From: Alphaproteobacteria bacterium
GTDB taxonomy: Bacteria > Pseudomonadota > Alphaproteobacteria > Caulobacterales > Aquidulcibacteraceae
NCBI GenBank assembly: GCA_018969015.1
Contig: JAGWZE010000004.1
Span: forward strand, 62,001 to 126,000
Direction of reading: 5' to 3'
Length of the DNA: 64,000 nt
Below the pieces are notes generated by a model that saw only the letters and a list, made by a program, of their open reading frames with translations, ran no database searches and was not told the origin of the DNA. Position numbers and translations under genes: made by a program. Shown here in pieces: positions 46,703 through 55,065 of the stretch (the stretch's first letter is position 1; every line of letters begins with the position of its first letter).

Positions 46703-46799
46703 GTCATCCTCGACGCGCCGCAGGCGCGGCGGGGATCCAGGCGTTTGGCGCGGCGGAATCTGGATCCCCGCCTCGCACAGGGTGCGAGGCGAGGATGAC
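46703..46799. repeat. Palindromic repeat family B, copy 4
   Basis: GTCATCCTCGACGCGCC ... GCGAGGATGAC with inner GGGGATCCAG / CTGGATCCCC arms. It lies 53 bases beyond the stop of the cyclopropane-synthase-family gene. Confidence 0.88.
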
Positions 46800-46851
46800 G
46801 GAGAAGGTGGTTTGTCTTCGACGTGGGCGGCGCCTGCGCACGCCGGCGCGC

Positions 46852-48105
46852 TCAGGGCTTTTGCAGCGTGAGGTGGATCACGTCGGTGCGCTGGGTACGG
46901 AAGCCGGCTTCGCAGTAGCTCAGGTAGAACTGCCACAGGCGCTTGAAGCGGTCGTCGAAGCCGAGGGTGCGGGCCTCGCCCCAGGTTGCGCGGAAGCGGC
47001 GGCCCCATTCGGCGAGCGTGGTTGCATAGTCCAGGCCGAAGCCGCGGACGCCGACCCAGTCCAGATGCGCGGCGGCCGTTTCTTCGCGCAGGCGCGCGAC
47101 GCTCGGCAGCATGCCGCCCGGGAAAATGTAGCGCTGGATGAAATCGGCGCGCGTGCGGTAGTCCTCGAAGAGTTCGTCGGCGATCGTGATGATCTGCAGC
47201 GCAGCGCGGCCGCCGGGACGCAGGACCTCTTCGATCTTGGCGAAATAGGCGGGCCAGTAGCGCTCGCCGACGGCCTCGAACATCTCGATCGACGCCACCT
47301 TGTCGAACGGACCGGTGACGTCGCGATAATCCTGCAGGCGGATCTCGACCTGATCGGCAAGCCCCTGGCGCGCCATGCGGGCGACGGCGAAATCGTGCTG
47401 CTCGTTGGAGAGCGTGAGGCCGGTGACGTGCGCGCCGAACTCGCGCGCCGCCACTTCCGCGAAGCCGCCCCAGCCGCAGCCGATTTCGAGCACGCGCTCG
47501 CCGGGCTTGAGATCAAGCGCGGTGGCGATGGCGCGGTACTTCGCGATCTGCGCGGCTTCGAGCGTAAGCCCAGGCGCATCGTAGAGTGCGGAGGAGTACG
47601 TCATCGTCGGATCGAGCCACAGCCCGTAGAAGGCGTTGCCGAGATCATAGTGCGCGAGGATGTTGCGCTTGGCGCCGGCCTTCGTGTTCTCGCGCGTCCA
47701 GTGGCGGACGAGGTGGGCGATGCGCGCGACGGGATTGCCTTTGAGGAGCCGCGCGGTGCGCTCGATGTTCATCGAGAACAGCGTGAGCAGGGCCGAGAGA
47801 TCGGGCGTGTCCCACTCACCGGCCATGTAGCCTTCGGCGAAACCGATGTCGCCGTCCGTCAGGGCGCGGCGCGCGAAGCGCATGTCGGTGACGTCGATGC
47901 GGGCCTGCAGCTCGGCGTCAGCGTCGCCGAAGCCGAAGCGTCGCCCGTCCGGCAGCGCGATCGTGAGACCGCCGCCGCGCAGGTTGAGGCAGATGGCGCC
48001 CGCCGCACGCAGGCTCGCCGGGAGATCCGGCGCGAGCGCAAGACTGGAGGCGGTGGCTCGGGTCACGGGCCAGGCGCGGTCGGCGGCGGGGGTCACTGCG
48101 TCCAT
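46852..48105 (-). CDS. Cyclopropane-fatty-acid synthase family methyltransferase
   Basis: 417 aa SAM-dependent enzyme acting on unsaturated chains of membrane phospholipids. An N-terminal lipid-binding domain (about 1-120) is followed by the Rossmann fold with VLEIGCGWGGFA, the GLTLS motif and a conserved FIFPGG-like FIQRYIFPGGMLP. Last gene of the phr operon, 7 bases after DUF1365. In Rhodobacter the sigma-E regulon includes related enzymes that either make cyclopropane rings (cfa) or methylate vaccenate for furan fatty acids (UfaM); sequence alone does not separate these. Confidence 0.9.
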   Translation of the reverse strand: MDAVTPAADRAWPVTRATASSLALAPDLPASLRAAGAICLNLRGGGLTIALPDGRRFGFGDADAELQARIDVTDMRFARRALTDGDIGFAEGYMAGEWDTPDLSALLTLFSMNIERTARLLKGNPVARIAHLVRHWTRENTKAGAKRNILAHYDLGNAFYGLWLDPTMTYSSALYDAPGLTLEAAQIAKYRAIATALDLKPGERVLEIGCGWGGFAEVAAREFGAHVTGLTLSNEQHDFAVARMARQGLADQVEIRLQDYRDVTGPFDKVASIEMFEAVGERYWPAYFAKIEEVLRPGGRAALQIITIADELFEDYRTRADFIQRYIFPGGMLPSVARLREETAAAHLDWVGVRGFGLDYATTLAEWGRRFRATWGEARTLGFDDRFKRLWQFYLSYCEAGFRTQRTDVIHLTLQKP

Positions 48106-48112
48106 GTCGTCG

Positions 48113-48937
48113 TCACCACTGAATCGTTGCGGCTTCGGCCTTTTGGCCTGGAGGATCGCCCGGAACCGGACCGGGCGACAGGGAATGCTCCGGTCGCGCG
48201 AGACTGAAAACGCGCGACGGCGGATCTGGTTTACGCCGGTAGCCTGCGCCGCGAAGCCACAGGAAGAGCGCTTCCCAATGGATCGCGGCGATGACCTTCA
48301 GCGTCATGAAAGGGAGGCCGACGAACAGCCCGGCCAACGCGGCGGTCGTCAGCGCCCGGCGTTTCCCGCGCAGCGTGGCGAGGTGGGTGCGCGCGCCATC
48401 AACGATGTTTTCTATCGTCAAGGAAAGCGCCTCGCCCGGCGCATGCATGGTGAACCGATACGCGCCCGTGACGTCGAAGAAGGGCGACACGTGGAAGGAT
48501 TTTACCGTCTCGTGCCGCGTGCTGGCGCGCGCGACATAGGCATGCGTCTCGCCGAAGGTGTTGTTGACCTCGTAGATCACGCCCCGCAGATCGCCGTGGG
48601 GGCCGTAGCCGAAGGCGAGAGAGATCGGGTTGAACACGTAACCGAGGACCCGCGGGAAGCAGAGCAGGCGGATCGCGCCGCCCTCGAGATCGACGCCGGC
48701 GCCCGCAAAGAGGCGCTCCGCCCACGGACGCAACGGCGCGCCGCTGCGGTCGCCGTGGTCGCGATCGTAGAACGAGAAGAGGCCCGGCCGATTGTAGCCG
48801 ATGAGCGGGTTGCCGCGCAGCTCCTCGCCGATGCGATCGACGTCGAGGAAGATCTGGGCGACGCGGTAAGAGAAGCGTCGCTCGAAGGGAGCGAAGCGAA
48901 CGTGCACCGTACGCGCGTCGTAGAGCGCGGGCGTCAT
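48113..48937 (-). CDS. DUF1365 family protein
   Basis: 274 aa. Starts LYDARTVHVRF, with CFPRVLGYVFNPISLAFGY, VIYEVNNTFGE and HVSPFF in the middle, all hallmarks of DUF1365. No assigned reaction, but the family is almost always located between an FAD-dependent amine-oxidase-like gene and a cyclopropane-synthase-family gene, as here, implying a lipid-modification role. ATGA overlap with the upstream FAD gene; basic, Pro-rich C-terminus. Confidence 0.9.
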   Translation of the reverse strand: MTPALYDARTVHVRFAPFERRFSYRVAQIFLDVDRIGEELRGNPLIGYNRPGLFSFYDRDHGDRSGAPLRPWAERLFAGAGVDLEGGAIRLLCFPRVLGYVFNPISLAFGYGPHGDLRGVIYEVNNTFGETHAYVARASTRHETVKSFHVSPFFDVTGAYRFTMHAPGEALSLTIENIVDGARTHLATLRGKRRALTTAALAGLFVGLPFMTLKVIAAIHWEALFLWLRGAGYRRKPDPPSRVFSLARPEHSLSPGPVPGDPPGQKAEAATIQW

Positions 48938-50244
48938 GCGGCGGCGGCGCTCAGCGGCGTGGTCTCCGCGGCGGCGGCGGCGTTGGCCCAGGGCGGCGCA
49001 GCGCCGAGCCCGGCGGCGGCGGCGAGGCCGGAAGAGAGCCCATCCTCGTGGAAGCCATAGCCGAGCCAGGCGCCGGCGAAGGAGACGCCGTTGCGGCCGT
49101 TCATCGCCTTGATCGCCTTCTGCGCGGCGACGGCGGGGAGATCGAATTGCGGGTGGGCGTAGTCATAGACGCCGAACGTCAATTCCTCGCGCGGGGGCGT
49201 GGCGGGATTGAGCGTGACGAAGACGGGGCGGGTTTCGTCCAGGTTCTGCAGGAGGTTCATCCAGTAGGTGACGCACACCTTCTCGTTCGCCACGGGATCG
49301 GGCGCGCGCAGATAGTTCCAGGAGGCCCAGGCGGCGCGACGGCGCGGCATCAGGCCTGGATCGCGGTGCAGATAGGCGCGGTTCGGCGCGTAGCGCACGG
49401 CGGCAAGCGCGGCGCGTTCCTCGCCATCGGCGTCGGAGAGGAGGGCGAGCGCCTCGTCGGAATGGCAGGCAAGAATGACGTGGTCGTAGCGGGTCTCGTG
49501 GCCGGATTGCGTGCGCAGCAAAACGCCGCCCGCGGGCAGGCGCCGCACGTCGACGACGGGATCGCCGCTGCGCACGGCGCCGCCGAGCGCCTTGGCGGCG
49601 GCGGTGACGTAGGAGCGGCTGCCGCCGACGATCGAGCGCCAGCGCGGGCGCTTTGCGTGCAGAAGGCGGTGGTTGTCGCAGAAGCGGAGGAACGTCTCGG
49701 CGGGGTAGTCAAGGACGTCGTCCTCGGGCGTCGACCAGATCGCGGCGCCCATGGGCAACAGATAGTTCTGGAGGAAGCCCTTCGAGAGCTTGAGGGCGTC
49801 GACATAATCGCCGAGGGAGGCGGCGGCGATGCGGCCGCCGGCAAGATCCGCGCGCGCGGCGGCGGAGAAGCGCACGATGTCGGAGAGCATGCCGAGGAAC
49901 CCCGGCCGCGCGAGATTGCGTTTCCAGGCGAAGAGGCCCGAAAGGCCGTTGCTCGACCATTCGAAGCCGTGCGGATCGGAGACCGCAAAGCTCATGTCGC
50001 TTTCGAACGTGGCGACGTTCAGATGCGCGAGCATGGCGACGAGATTGGGGTAGTTCAGACAATTGAAGACGATGAAGCCCGTATCGACGGGCATGTGTAC
50101 GCCATCGTAGTCCACCGTCACCGTGTGTGCGTGGCCGCCGAGACGCGCGTCTTTCTCGAAGAGTGTGACGTCGTGGCCGCTCGCCTGCAGCGATAACGCA
50201 GCACCGAAGCCGGAGATTCCCGCACCCACTACCGCAACGCGCAT
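48934..50244 (-). CDS. FAD-dependent amine-oxidase-like oxidoreductase (possible lipid desaturase)
   Basis: 436 aa. N-terminal VAVVGAGISGFGAA dinucleotide loop (residues 3-16) and a FEKDARLGGHAHT segment; the C-terminal FAD contact GAWLGYGFHEDGLSSG is typical of the amine oxidase/phytoene-desaturase superfamily group that pairs with DUF1365. The ATG with AGGAG 6 bases upstream was chosen; an ATG 24 bases earlier lacks a site. By context it may correspond to UfaD, the desaturase of the furan-fatty-acid route, but that is inference. Second gene of the operon, 33 bases after phr. Confidence 0.85.
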   Translation of the reverse strand: MRVAVVGAGISGFGAALSLQASGHDVTLFEKDARLGGHAHTVTVDYDGVHMPVDTGFIVFNCLNYPNLVAMLAHLNVATFESDMSFAVSDPHGFEWSSNGLSGLFAWKRNLARPGFLGMLSDIVRFSAAARADLAGGRIAAASLGDYVDALKLSKGFLQNYLLPMGAAIWSTPEDDVLDYPAETFLRFCDNHRLLHAKRPRWRSIVGGSRSYVTAAAKALGGAVRSGDPVVDVRRLPAGGVLLRTQSGHETRYDHVILACHSDEALALLSDADGEERAALAAVRYAPNRAYLHRDPGLMPRRRAAWASWNYLRAPDPVANEKVCVTYWMNLLQNLDETRPVFVTLNPATPPREELTFGVYDYAHPQFDLPAVAAQKAIKAMNGRNGVSFAGAWLGYGFHEDGLSSGLAAAAGLGAAPPWANAAAAAETTPLSAAAA

Positions 50245-50277
50245 TCCGTTCTCCTGCCTCGACACCATGAACGCTTT

Positions 50278-51735
50278 TCAGCCACGCTTCGGCAAGTGTT
50301 CGAACGCCGCGAGGGCGCGGGCGCGCGCTGTGGCATGGTCGATGATCGGGCGCGGATAGGTTTCGCCGAGTGTCACGCCGGCCGCGCGCAGGGCGGCGGC
50401 GTCAGCCTCCCAGGGGCGATGGAGGAGCGCATTCGGCAGGCGCGCGATCTCGGGGACCCAGCGTCGCACATAGGCGCCGTCCGGATCATAGGTCTCGCCC
50501 TGGCTGACGGGGTTGAAGATGCGGAAATAGGGCGCGGCGTCCGCGCCGGAGCCCGCGACCCACTGCCAGGAGGCGGCGTTGTTGGCGAGGTCGGCGTCGA
50601 CGAGCGTGTCCCAGAACCAGTCCTGGCCGACGCGCCAATCGGTCATCAGGTGCTTGATCAGGAAGGAGGCGACGACCATGCGCACACGGTTGTGCATCCA
50701 GCCCGTCGTCCAGAGTTCGCGCATGCCGGCGTCGACGATCGGGTAGCCGGTGCGGCCGCGCTTCCAGGCCTCTATGCCTGCGGGATCGTCCGCCCACGGA
50801 AAATCATCGAACTGCGTGCGCCAGTTGCGGTCGGGCAGATCGGGGAAGTCGAACAGGAGGTGGTGGGAGAATTCCCGCCAGCCGAGCTCTGAGACGAACT
50901 TGTCGGCGTCCTTGCCGGCGAGACCGCGGGCCTCGACGGCGCTCCAGATCTGCAGCGGGGAGATCTCGCCGAAATGCAGATGCGGCGAGAGCGCGGAGGT
51001 CGTCACCCGGCCGGGGATGTTGCGATCAGCGGCGTAGCCTTGAAGCGTGCGTTCGCAGAAGGCGTCGAAGCGGGCCTTCGCGCCGGCTTCGCCGGGCGTC
51101 CAGGCCGCGCGCAGGCCGCCGGCCCAGTCGGGCTTGGTCGGCAGGAGGCGCCAGGAACCGAGCGCGTCACTCGGGACCGGCTTGGCGGGGGCAGGGAGCC
51201 GCGCCGGCGTCGCCGCCAAGGACCGCGATGGCCCCTTCTTCAGCGCAGCGCGCCAGAACGGGGAATAGACCTTGAAGGCCTCGCCGGAGCCGTTGCGGAC
51301 ATCCCAGGGCTCGAACAGCAGGGCCGAGTTGAAGCTACGCACGGCGCGACCGTCGGCCTGCAGTGCGGCCTTGAGCGCGGTGTCGCGCGCGACGGCGAAG
51401 GGCTCGTAGCAGCGGTTCCAGTAGACGGCGCCGGCGCCGATCTCGGCGGCCAGCGCAGGCACGACGGCGGCGGCGGGACCGCGGCGCAGGATGAGGCCGC
51501 CGCCCAGGCGACGCAGGTCCGCGTCGAGGGCTTCGAGGCTGTGGTGGAGCCACCAGCGGGAGGCGCCGCCCATGCGCCAGGGGCCGGGGGTCTCGTCGTC
51601 GAGCAGGTACAGGCACACAACCGGCGCGCCGGTCTGCGCGGCCGCGGCCAGGGCCGGGTTGTCCGCGACGCGGAGGTCCTGCCGGAACCAGACGAGAACG
51701 GGCGCGGCGGACGCGGAGGTGGGGGCGGGGGGCAC
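50278..51735 (-). CDS. phrB: Deoxyribodipyrimidine photolyase
   Basis: 485 aa from the GTG chosen. N-terminal photolyase alpha/beta domain (VLVWFRQDLRVADNPAL near the start) for the antenna chromophore, and a helical FAD domain with GRTGYPIVDAGMRELWTTGWMHNR, WFWDTLVDADLANN and WQWVAGSGADAAPYFRIFNP, typical of class I CPD photolyases. Repairs UV dimers with blue light. The open frame continues upstream, but the sigma-E-type promoter would start the RNA near 51756, only about 20 bases before this GTG, and the homology begins here. First gene of the four-gene operon. Confidence 0.93.
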   Translation of the reverse strand: MPPAPTSASAAPVLVWFRQDLRVADNPALAAAAQTGAPVVCLYLLDDETPGPWRMGGASRWWLHHSLEALDADLRRLGGGLILRRGPAAAVVPALAAEIGAGAVYWNRCYEPFAVARDTALKAALQADGRAVRSFNSALLFEPWDVRNGSGEAFKVYSPFWRAALKKGPSRSLAATPARLPAPAKPVPSDALGSWRLLPTKPDWAGGLRAAWTPGEAGAKARFDAFCERTLQGYAADRNIPGRVTTSALSPHLHFGEISPLQIWSAVEARGLAGKDADKFVSELGWREFSHHLLFDFPDLPDRNWRTQFDDFPWADDPAGIEAWKRGRTGYPIVDAGMRELWTTGWMHNRVRMVVASFLIKHLMTDWRVGQDWFWDTLVDADLANNAASWQWVAGSGADAAPYFRIFNPVSQGETYDPDGAYVRRWVPEIARLPNALLHRPWEADAAALRAAGVTLGETYPRPIIDHATARARALAAFEHLPKRG

Positions 51736-51762
51736 GTGGGGAGATCGTAGCGTGGTCGAGGC

Positions 51763-51791
51763 TTGTACGCCCGCGCGGGATGCGTGGATCA
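51763..51791 (-). promoter_or_regulatory. Probable ECF sigma-E (RpoE/ChrR-type) promoter of the phr operon
   Basis: On the minus strand TGATCC (51791-51786), an 18-bp spacer and TACAA (51767-51763), with GCGTA across the -10 as in the promoter at 8198. Both copies also share the three bases after TGATCC (ACG). Confidence 0.68.
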
Positions 51792-51844
51792 GATGAAATA
51801 GAAAACCGGGGGCGTCCCGGGGGTCCAGGCGCAGGACGCGCCGA

Positions 51845-52130
51845 CGCCCCTCATCCGTCTCGCATGCTGGCGCGTGCGATCCACCTTTTCCCACAAGGGA
51901 GAAGGTCAGCGTGCTGGTCCTTCTCCCCTTGTGAGACCCCTGCGAAAGCCTCCGTTTCCGTCATCCTCGTCGCCGAAGGCGACGGGGATCCAGCTTTCAG
52001 CCTCCACGGCTCTGGATCCCCTCCCTCGCTCCGCTCGGTCGAGGATGACGCAGGTGCAGCTGATTTGACGTTTCGCAGGGGTCTCCCTCGTGGGAGAAGG
52101 TGGCCCGAAGGGCCGGATGAGGGGTGAACC
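51845..52130. repeat. Palindromic repeat family A, copy 3, interrupted
   Basis: Left part (51845-51933: CCCCTCATCC, then CCACAAGGGAGAAGG and CCTTCTCCCCTTGTG) and right part (52085-52130: CCCTCGTGGGAGAAGG to GGATGAGGGGTGAACC) form one A element whose right central arm is split by a 151-bp insert. The whole 464-bp space between phr and hldD contains only this element and the phr promoter. Confidence 0.85.
51934..52084. mobile_element. MITE-like insert carrying repeat family B, copy 5
   Basis: Bounded by perfect 15-bp inverted repeats GAGACCCCTGCGAAA (51933-51947) and TTTCGCAGGGGTCTC (52071-52085), flanked by CCCTTGTG and CCCTCGTG, an 8-bp direct duplication with one mismatch. Inside lies a B element (51960-52049). 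Too small for a transposase, so it would be moved in trans. Confidence 0.72.
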
Positions 52131-52199
52131 CTACGCACGCGACGGCTCGGAACGAGGCGGGCTTGCCTTCCCCTGCGCAGCCCCGGATATGTCGCCGCC

Positions 52200-53177
52200 A
52201 TGATCATCGTCACCGGCGGGGCCGGATTCATCGGGTCGAACATCGCAGCGCGGCTGGCGGCGGACGGCCGCGACGTCGTCGTCGTCGACAGCTTCGGGGA
52301 TTCCAGCCTCGGCAAGTGGCGCAACCTGCGCGACGTCGATGTCGCGGACATCGTATCCCCCGAAAATCTATTCGCTTTTCTCGAGAAGGCCTGGCGCGAC
52401 ATCGACGGGATCGTCCATATGGGCGCGATCTCATCGACCACCGAGACGGACGTGGACCTCGTGGTCGAGACGAACTTTCGCCTGTCGCGCGACCTGTGGG
52501 ACTGGTGCGTCGCCTGGCAGCGGCCGCTGATCTACGCCTCGTCCGCCGCGACCTACGGGGACGGCGCCCTGGGCTTCGTCGATTCGAATGACCGCGAGGA
52601 TCTCAGAGCGCTGAAGCCGCTCAACGCCTATGGCTGGTCGAAGAAGGCGTTCGATCTCTACGCCGCGCGCCGCGCCGCCGAGGGCGCCGCGCCGCCGCGC
52701 TGGAGCGGGCTGAAATTTTTCAACGTCTATGGCCCGAACGAGGGCCACAAGGGCGCGCAGAAGAGCGTCGTGGCGCACATGTACCCGATCGCGGCGCGCG
52801 GGGAGGCCGTGCGGCTCTTCAAGTCACACCATCCCGATTATGCCGACGGCGGCCAGCTGCGCGACTTCATCTGCGTGCGCGACTGCGTCGATGTCGTGTC
52901 CTGGCTGCTCGACGAGGACATCCAGGGCGGCGTTCTCAATGTCGGCACGGGCAAGGCCCGCACGTTCGCCGATCTCGCGGGCGCGCTGTTCGCGGCGCTG
53001 GGCGCCAAGCCCGCCATCACCTACGTCGACACGCCGATCGAGATTCGCGACAAGTATCAGTACTTCACGCAGGCCGACACGACGCGCCTGCGCGCGCTCG
53101 GCTACGAGCGGCAGTTCACCACGATCGAAGCGGGGGTGGCCGATTATGTCCGATCCGACCTCGCGCGCGTCGAGTGA
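52200..53177 (+). CDS. hldD: ADP-L-glycero-D-manno-heptose 6-epimerase
   Basis: Extended SDR of 325 aa: IIVTGGAGFIGSN at the N-terminus, SSAATYG with the catalytic Ser (115-116), and Y144-G-W-S-K148 active site. NVYGPNEGHKG and the late QYFTQADTTRLRALGY are specific to HldD. Makes the L-heptose precursor of the LPS inner core, implying heptose-containing LPS. No clear Shine-Dalgarno. No other hld gene is in the window. Confidence 0.92.
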   Translation: MIIVTGGAGFIGSNIAARLAADGRDVVVVDSFGDSSLGKWRNLRDVDVADIVSPENLFAFLEKAWRDIDGIVHMGAISSTTETDVDLVVETNFRLSRDLWDWCVAWQRPLIYASSAATYGDGALGFVDSNDREDLRALKPLNAYGWSKKAFDLYAARRAAEGAAPPRWSGLKFFNVYGPNEGHKGAQKSVVAHMYPIAARGEAVRLFKSHHPDYADGGQLRDFICVRDCVDVVSWLLDEDIQGGVLNVGTGKARTFADLAGALFAALGAKPAITYVDTPIEIRDKYQYFTQADTTRLRALGYERQFTTIEAGVADYVRSDLARVE

Positions 53178-53328
53178 GGCCGTGGCGGCGGCCGGCGCGC
53201 TGATGCGCCAGTACGGCGCGGACGCCGCCGTGATCGCGACGCTGCGGGCCGCCGAAGAGGCCGCACGCAGCGATCTTGAGGCGAGCGATCACTGGATGTC
53301 GGTTGCAGCGCTGCTGGAAGAACCCTGA
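53146..53328 (+). CDS. Small hypothetical protein overlapping hldD
   Basis: 60 aa, Ala-rich and helical: EAVAAAGALMRQYG, then TLRAAEEAARSDLEASDHW. The ATG lies 32 bases inside the hldD end in another frame, with GGGGGTGG 7 bases upstream. Similar short helical proteins (ALxRxxG ... TLRAAE) exist in alphaproteobacteria; function unknown. Confidence 0.55.
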   Translation: MSDPTSRASSEAVAAAGALMRQYGADAAVIATLRAAEEAARSDLEASDHWMSVAALLEEP

Positions 53329-53383
53329 ACATTGAAGGCCCGAGCCGCCGTCAGAGCGGCCGGGCGCGCAAGAGGAGGAAACG

Positions 53384-54838
53384 ATGGTCGGGATCACGGG
53401 ATATGGCGCCTATGTGCCGCGTCTTCGTCTGCAGCGCGCCGCGGCGGCGAAAGCCAATGCCTGGCTGGCGCCCAACCTGATGGGCAAGGCCAAGGGCGAG
53501 CGCGCCATGGCCAACTGGGACGAGGACGCGATCACGATGGCGGTCGAGGCCGCCCGCGATGCGCTCGGGCCCGATGACGACCGCTCGCACGTCAAATCGA
53601 TGATCTTCGCGTCGACGACCGCCCCGTTCGCCGATCGCCTCAATGCGGGCATCGTCGCGGCGGCGCTCACCCTGGAGCGCTCCACCGGCGCGGCCGACAT
53701 CACCGGCTCGCAGAAGGCGGGCGTGACGGCGCTCTCGACGGCGCTGGCGTCGTGCGTGGGGATCCCCGAAGGCTTCAACATGCTCGTCTGCGCCGCCGAC
53801 AAGCGCCGCGCGCGCGCGGCTTCGACACAGGAGCTCGATTATGGCGATGCCGGCGCGGCGTTCCTGATCGGGCGCAAGGACACGCTCGCCGACTGGATCG
53901 GCGGCGCGGTGACCACCGCCGACTTCGTCGACCACTTCCGCGGCGAAGGCGAAGAGTTCGACTATCACTGGGAAGAGCGCTGGATCCGCGACGAGGGCTT
54001 CGCCAAGCTCGTGCCGCCGACGATCGAGCGCGCGCTGAAATCGGCCAAGCTCACCGGCGCCGACGTCACCCACTTCATCCTGCCCTCGACGTTCAAGGGC
54101 GTGCCGGAAAGCGTGGCGAAGAAGCTGGGCGTGAAGCCGGAGGCCGTGCGTGATGCGCTCGCCGCGAACGTGGGCGAGGCGGGCTGCGCGCACGCGCTCT
54201 TGATGTTCGCGCATGCGCTGGAAACCGCGAAAGAGGGCGACGTGTTCGTCGTTGCCCAATTCGGCCAGGGCTGCGAGGTGAACGTCTTCCGCGCGACCAA
54301 GCGGGTCGAGAGCTGGAAGCCGCAACGCGGCGTCTCCGGCTGGCTCGCCAACCGCAAGGAAGAGACGAACTACATGAAGTTCCTCGTCTTCAACGATCTC
54401 GTCGAATGGGATCGCGGGATGCGCGCGGAGAAGGACAACAAGACGGCGCTGACCACGCTCTATCGCGCCAACGACCAGATCCTCGGCCTCGTCGGCGGCC
54501 GCTGCAAAGAGACGGGCACGGTGCAGTTCCCGCGCACGCGCATCAGCGTCAATCCGAACGCGCCGACGGTCGACACGCAGGAGCCGTACAAGTTCGCCGA
54601 GCGCGCAGCGAGCGTGCTCACCTGGTCGGCGGACTATCTCACCTACGCGATGAGCCCGCCCAACCATTACGGCATGATCACCTTCGAAGGCGGCGGCCGC
54701 ATCTTCATGGACATCACCGACGTCGAACCGGGCGACGTCGATTCCGGCGTGCCGGTGCGGATGGCGTTCCGCGTGAAGGAAAAAGACGATCGCCGCGGAT
54801 TCACGCGGTACTTCTGGAAGGCCGTTCCGGCGCGGTGA
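53384..54838 (+). CDS. HMG-CoA synthase-like thiolase-fold protein with OB-fold tail, Gln at the nucleophile position
   Basis: 484 aa. The N-terminal about 340 residues follow the HMG-CoA synthase/KAS III fold; the C-terminal part is a DUF35-type OB fold (HYGMITFEGGGRIFMDI) after a degraded zinc-ribbon (only the first Cys of the usual four is kept, near GRCKETG). The position of the acylated Cys (pattern x-C-K-A-G) is Gln110 in GSQKAG, as in KSQ decarboxylase domains, so classical condensation is unlikely. AGGAGG precedes the ATG. Genes of this type usually sit beside a thiolase; here one follows 1.7 kb downstream. Confidence 0.82.
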   Translation: MVGITGYGAYVPRLRLQRAAAAKANAWLAPNLMGKAKGERAMANWDEDAITMAVEAARDALGPDDDRSHVKSMIFASTTAPFADRLNAGIVAAALTLERSTGAADITGSQKAGVTALSTALASCVGIPEGFNMLVCAADKRRARAASTQELDYGDAGAAFLIGRKDTLADWIGGAVTTADFVDHFRGEGEEFDYHWEERWIRDEGFAKLVPPTIERALKSAKLTGADVTHFILPSTFKGVPESVAKKLGVKPEAVRDALAANVGEAGCAHALLMFAHALETAKEGDVFVVAQFGQGCEVNVFRATKRVESWKPQRGVSGWLANRKEETNYMKFLVFNDLVEWDRGMRAEKDNKTALTTLYRANDQILGLVGGRCKETGTVQFPRTRISVNPNAPTVDTQEPYKFAERAASVLTWSADYLTYAMSPPNHYGMITFEGGGRIFMDITDVEPGDVDSGVPVRMAFRVKEKDDRRGFTRYFWKAVPAR

Positions 54839-54845
54839 GCCGCTC

Positions 54846-54943
54846 GTCATCCCGGACGGCGGCGAAGCCGCCGATCCGGGTCCTTGTTCCGCGCTCTATT
54901 CTGCACAAGGTCCCGGCTCTCGCGTTGCTCGGCCGGGCTGACG
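54846..54943. repeat. Palindromic repeat family C, copy 1 (diverged)
   Basis: CGTCATCCCGGACGGCGGCGAAGCCGCCGATCCGGG opening hairpin, shown in two parts as CGTCATCCCGGACGG and CGAAGCCGCCGATCCGGG, ending in CCGGGCTGACGA. It lies directly before a B element, 7 bases after the HMG-CoA-synthase-like gene. Related to the copy at 60497-60617. Confidence 0.65.
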
Positions 54944-54956
54944 AAGGGTCCCTTCC

Positions 54957-55051
54957 GTCATCCTCGACGCGCCGCAGACGCGGCGGGGATCCAGCCTTGC
55001 AGCGCCCCGCCCTCGATCCCCGGCTTGCATGGAATGGGAGCCGAGGATGAC
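54957..55051. repeat. Palindromic repeat family B, copy 6
   Basis: GTCATCCTCGACGCGCC ... CCGAGGATGAC, inner GGGGATCCAG arm on the left and CGATCCCCGG on the right. It lies between converging genes and adjoins the C element. Confidence 0.88.
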
Positions 55052-55065
55052 GGAGGCTGCGTCGT

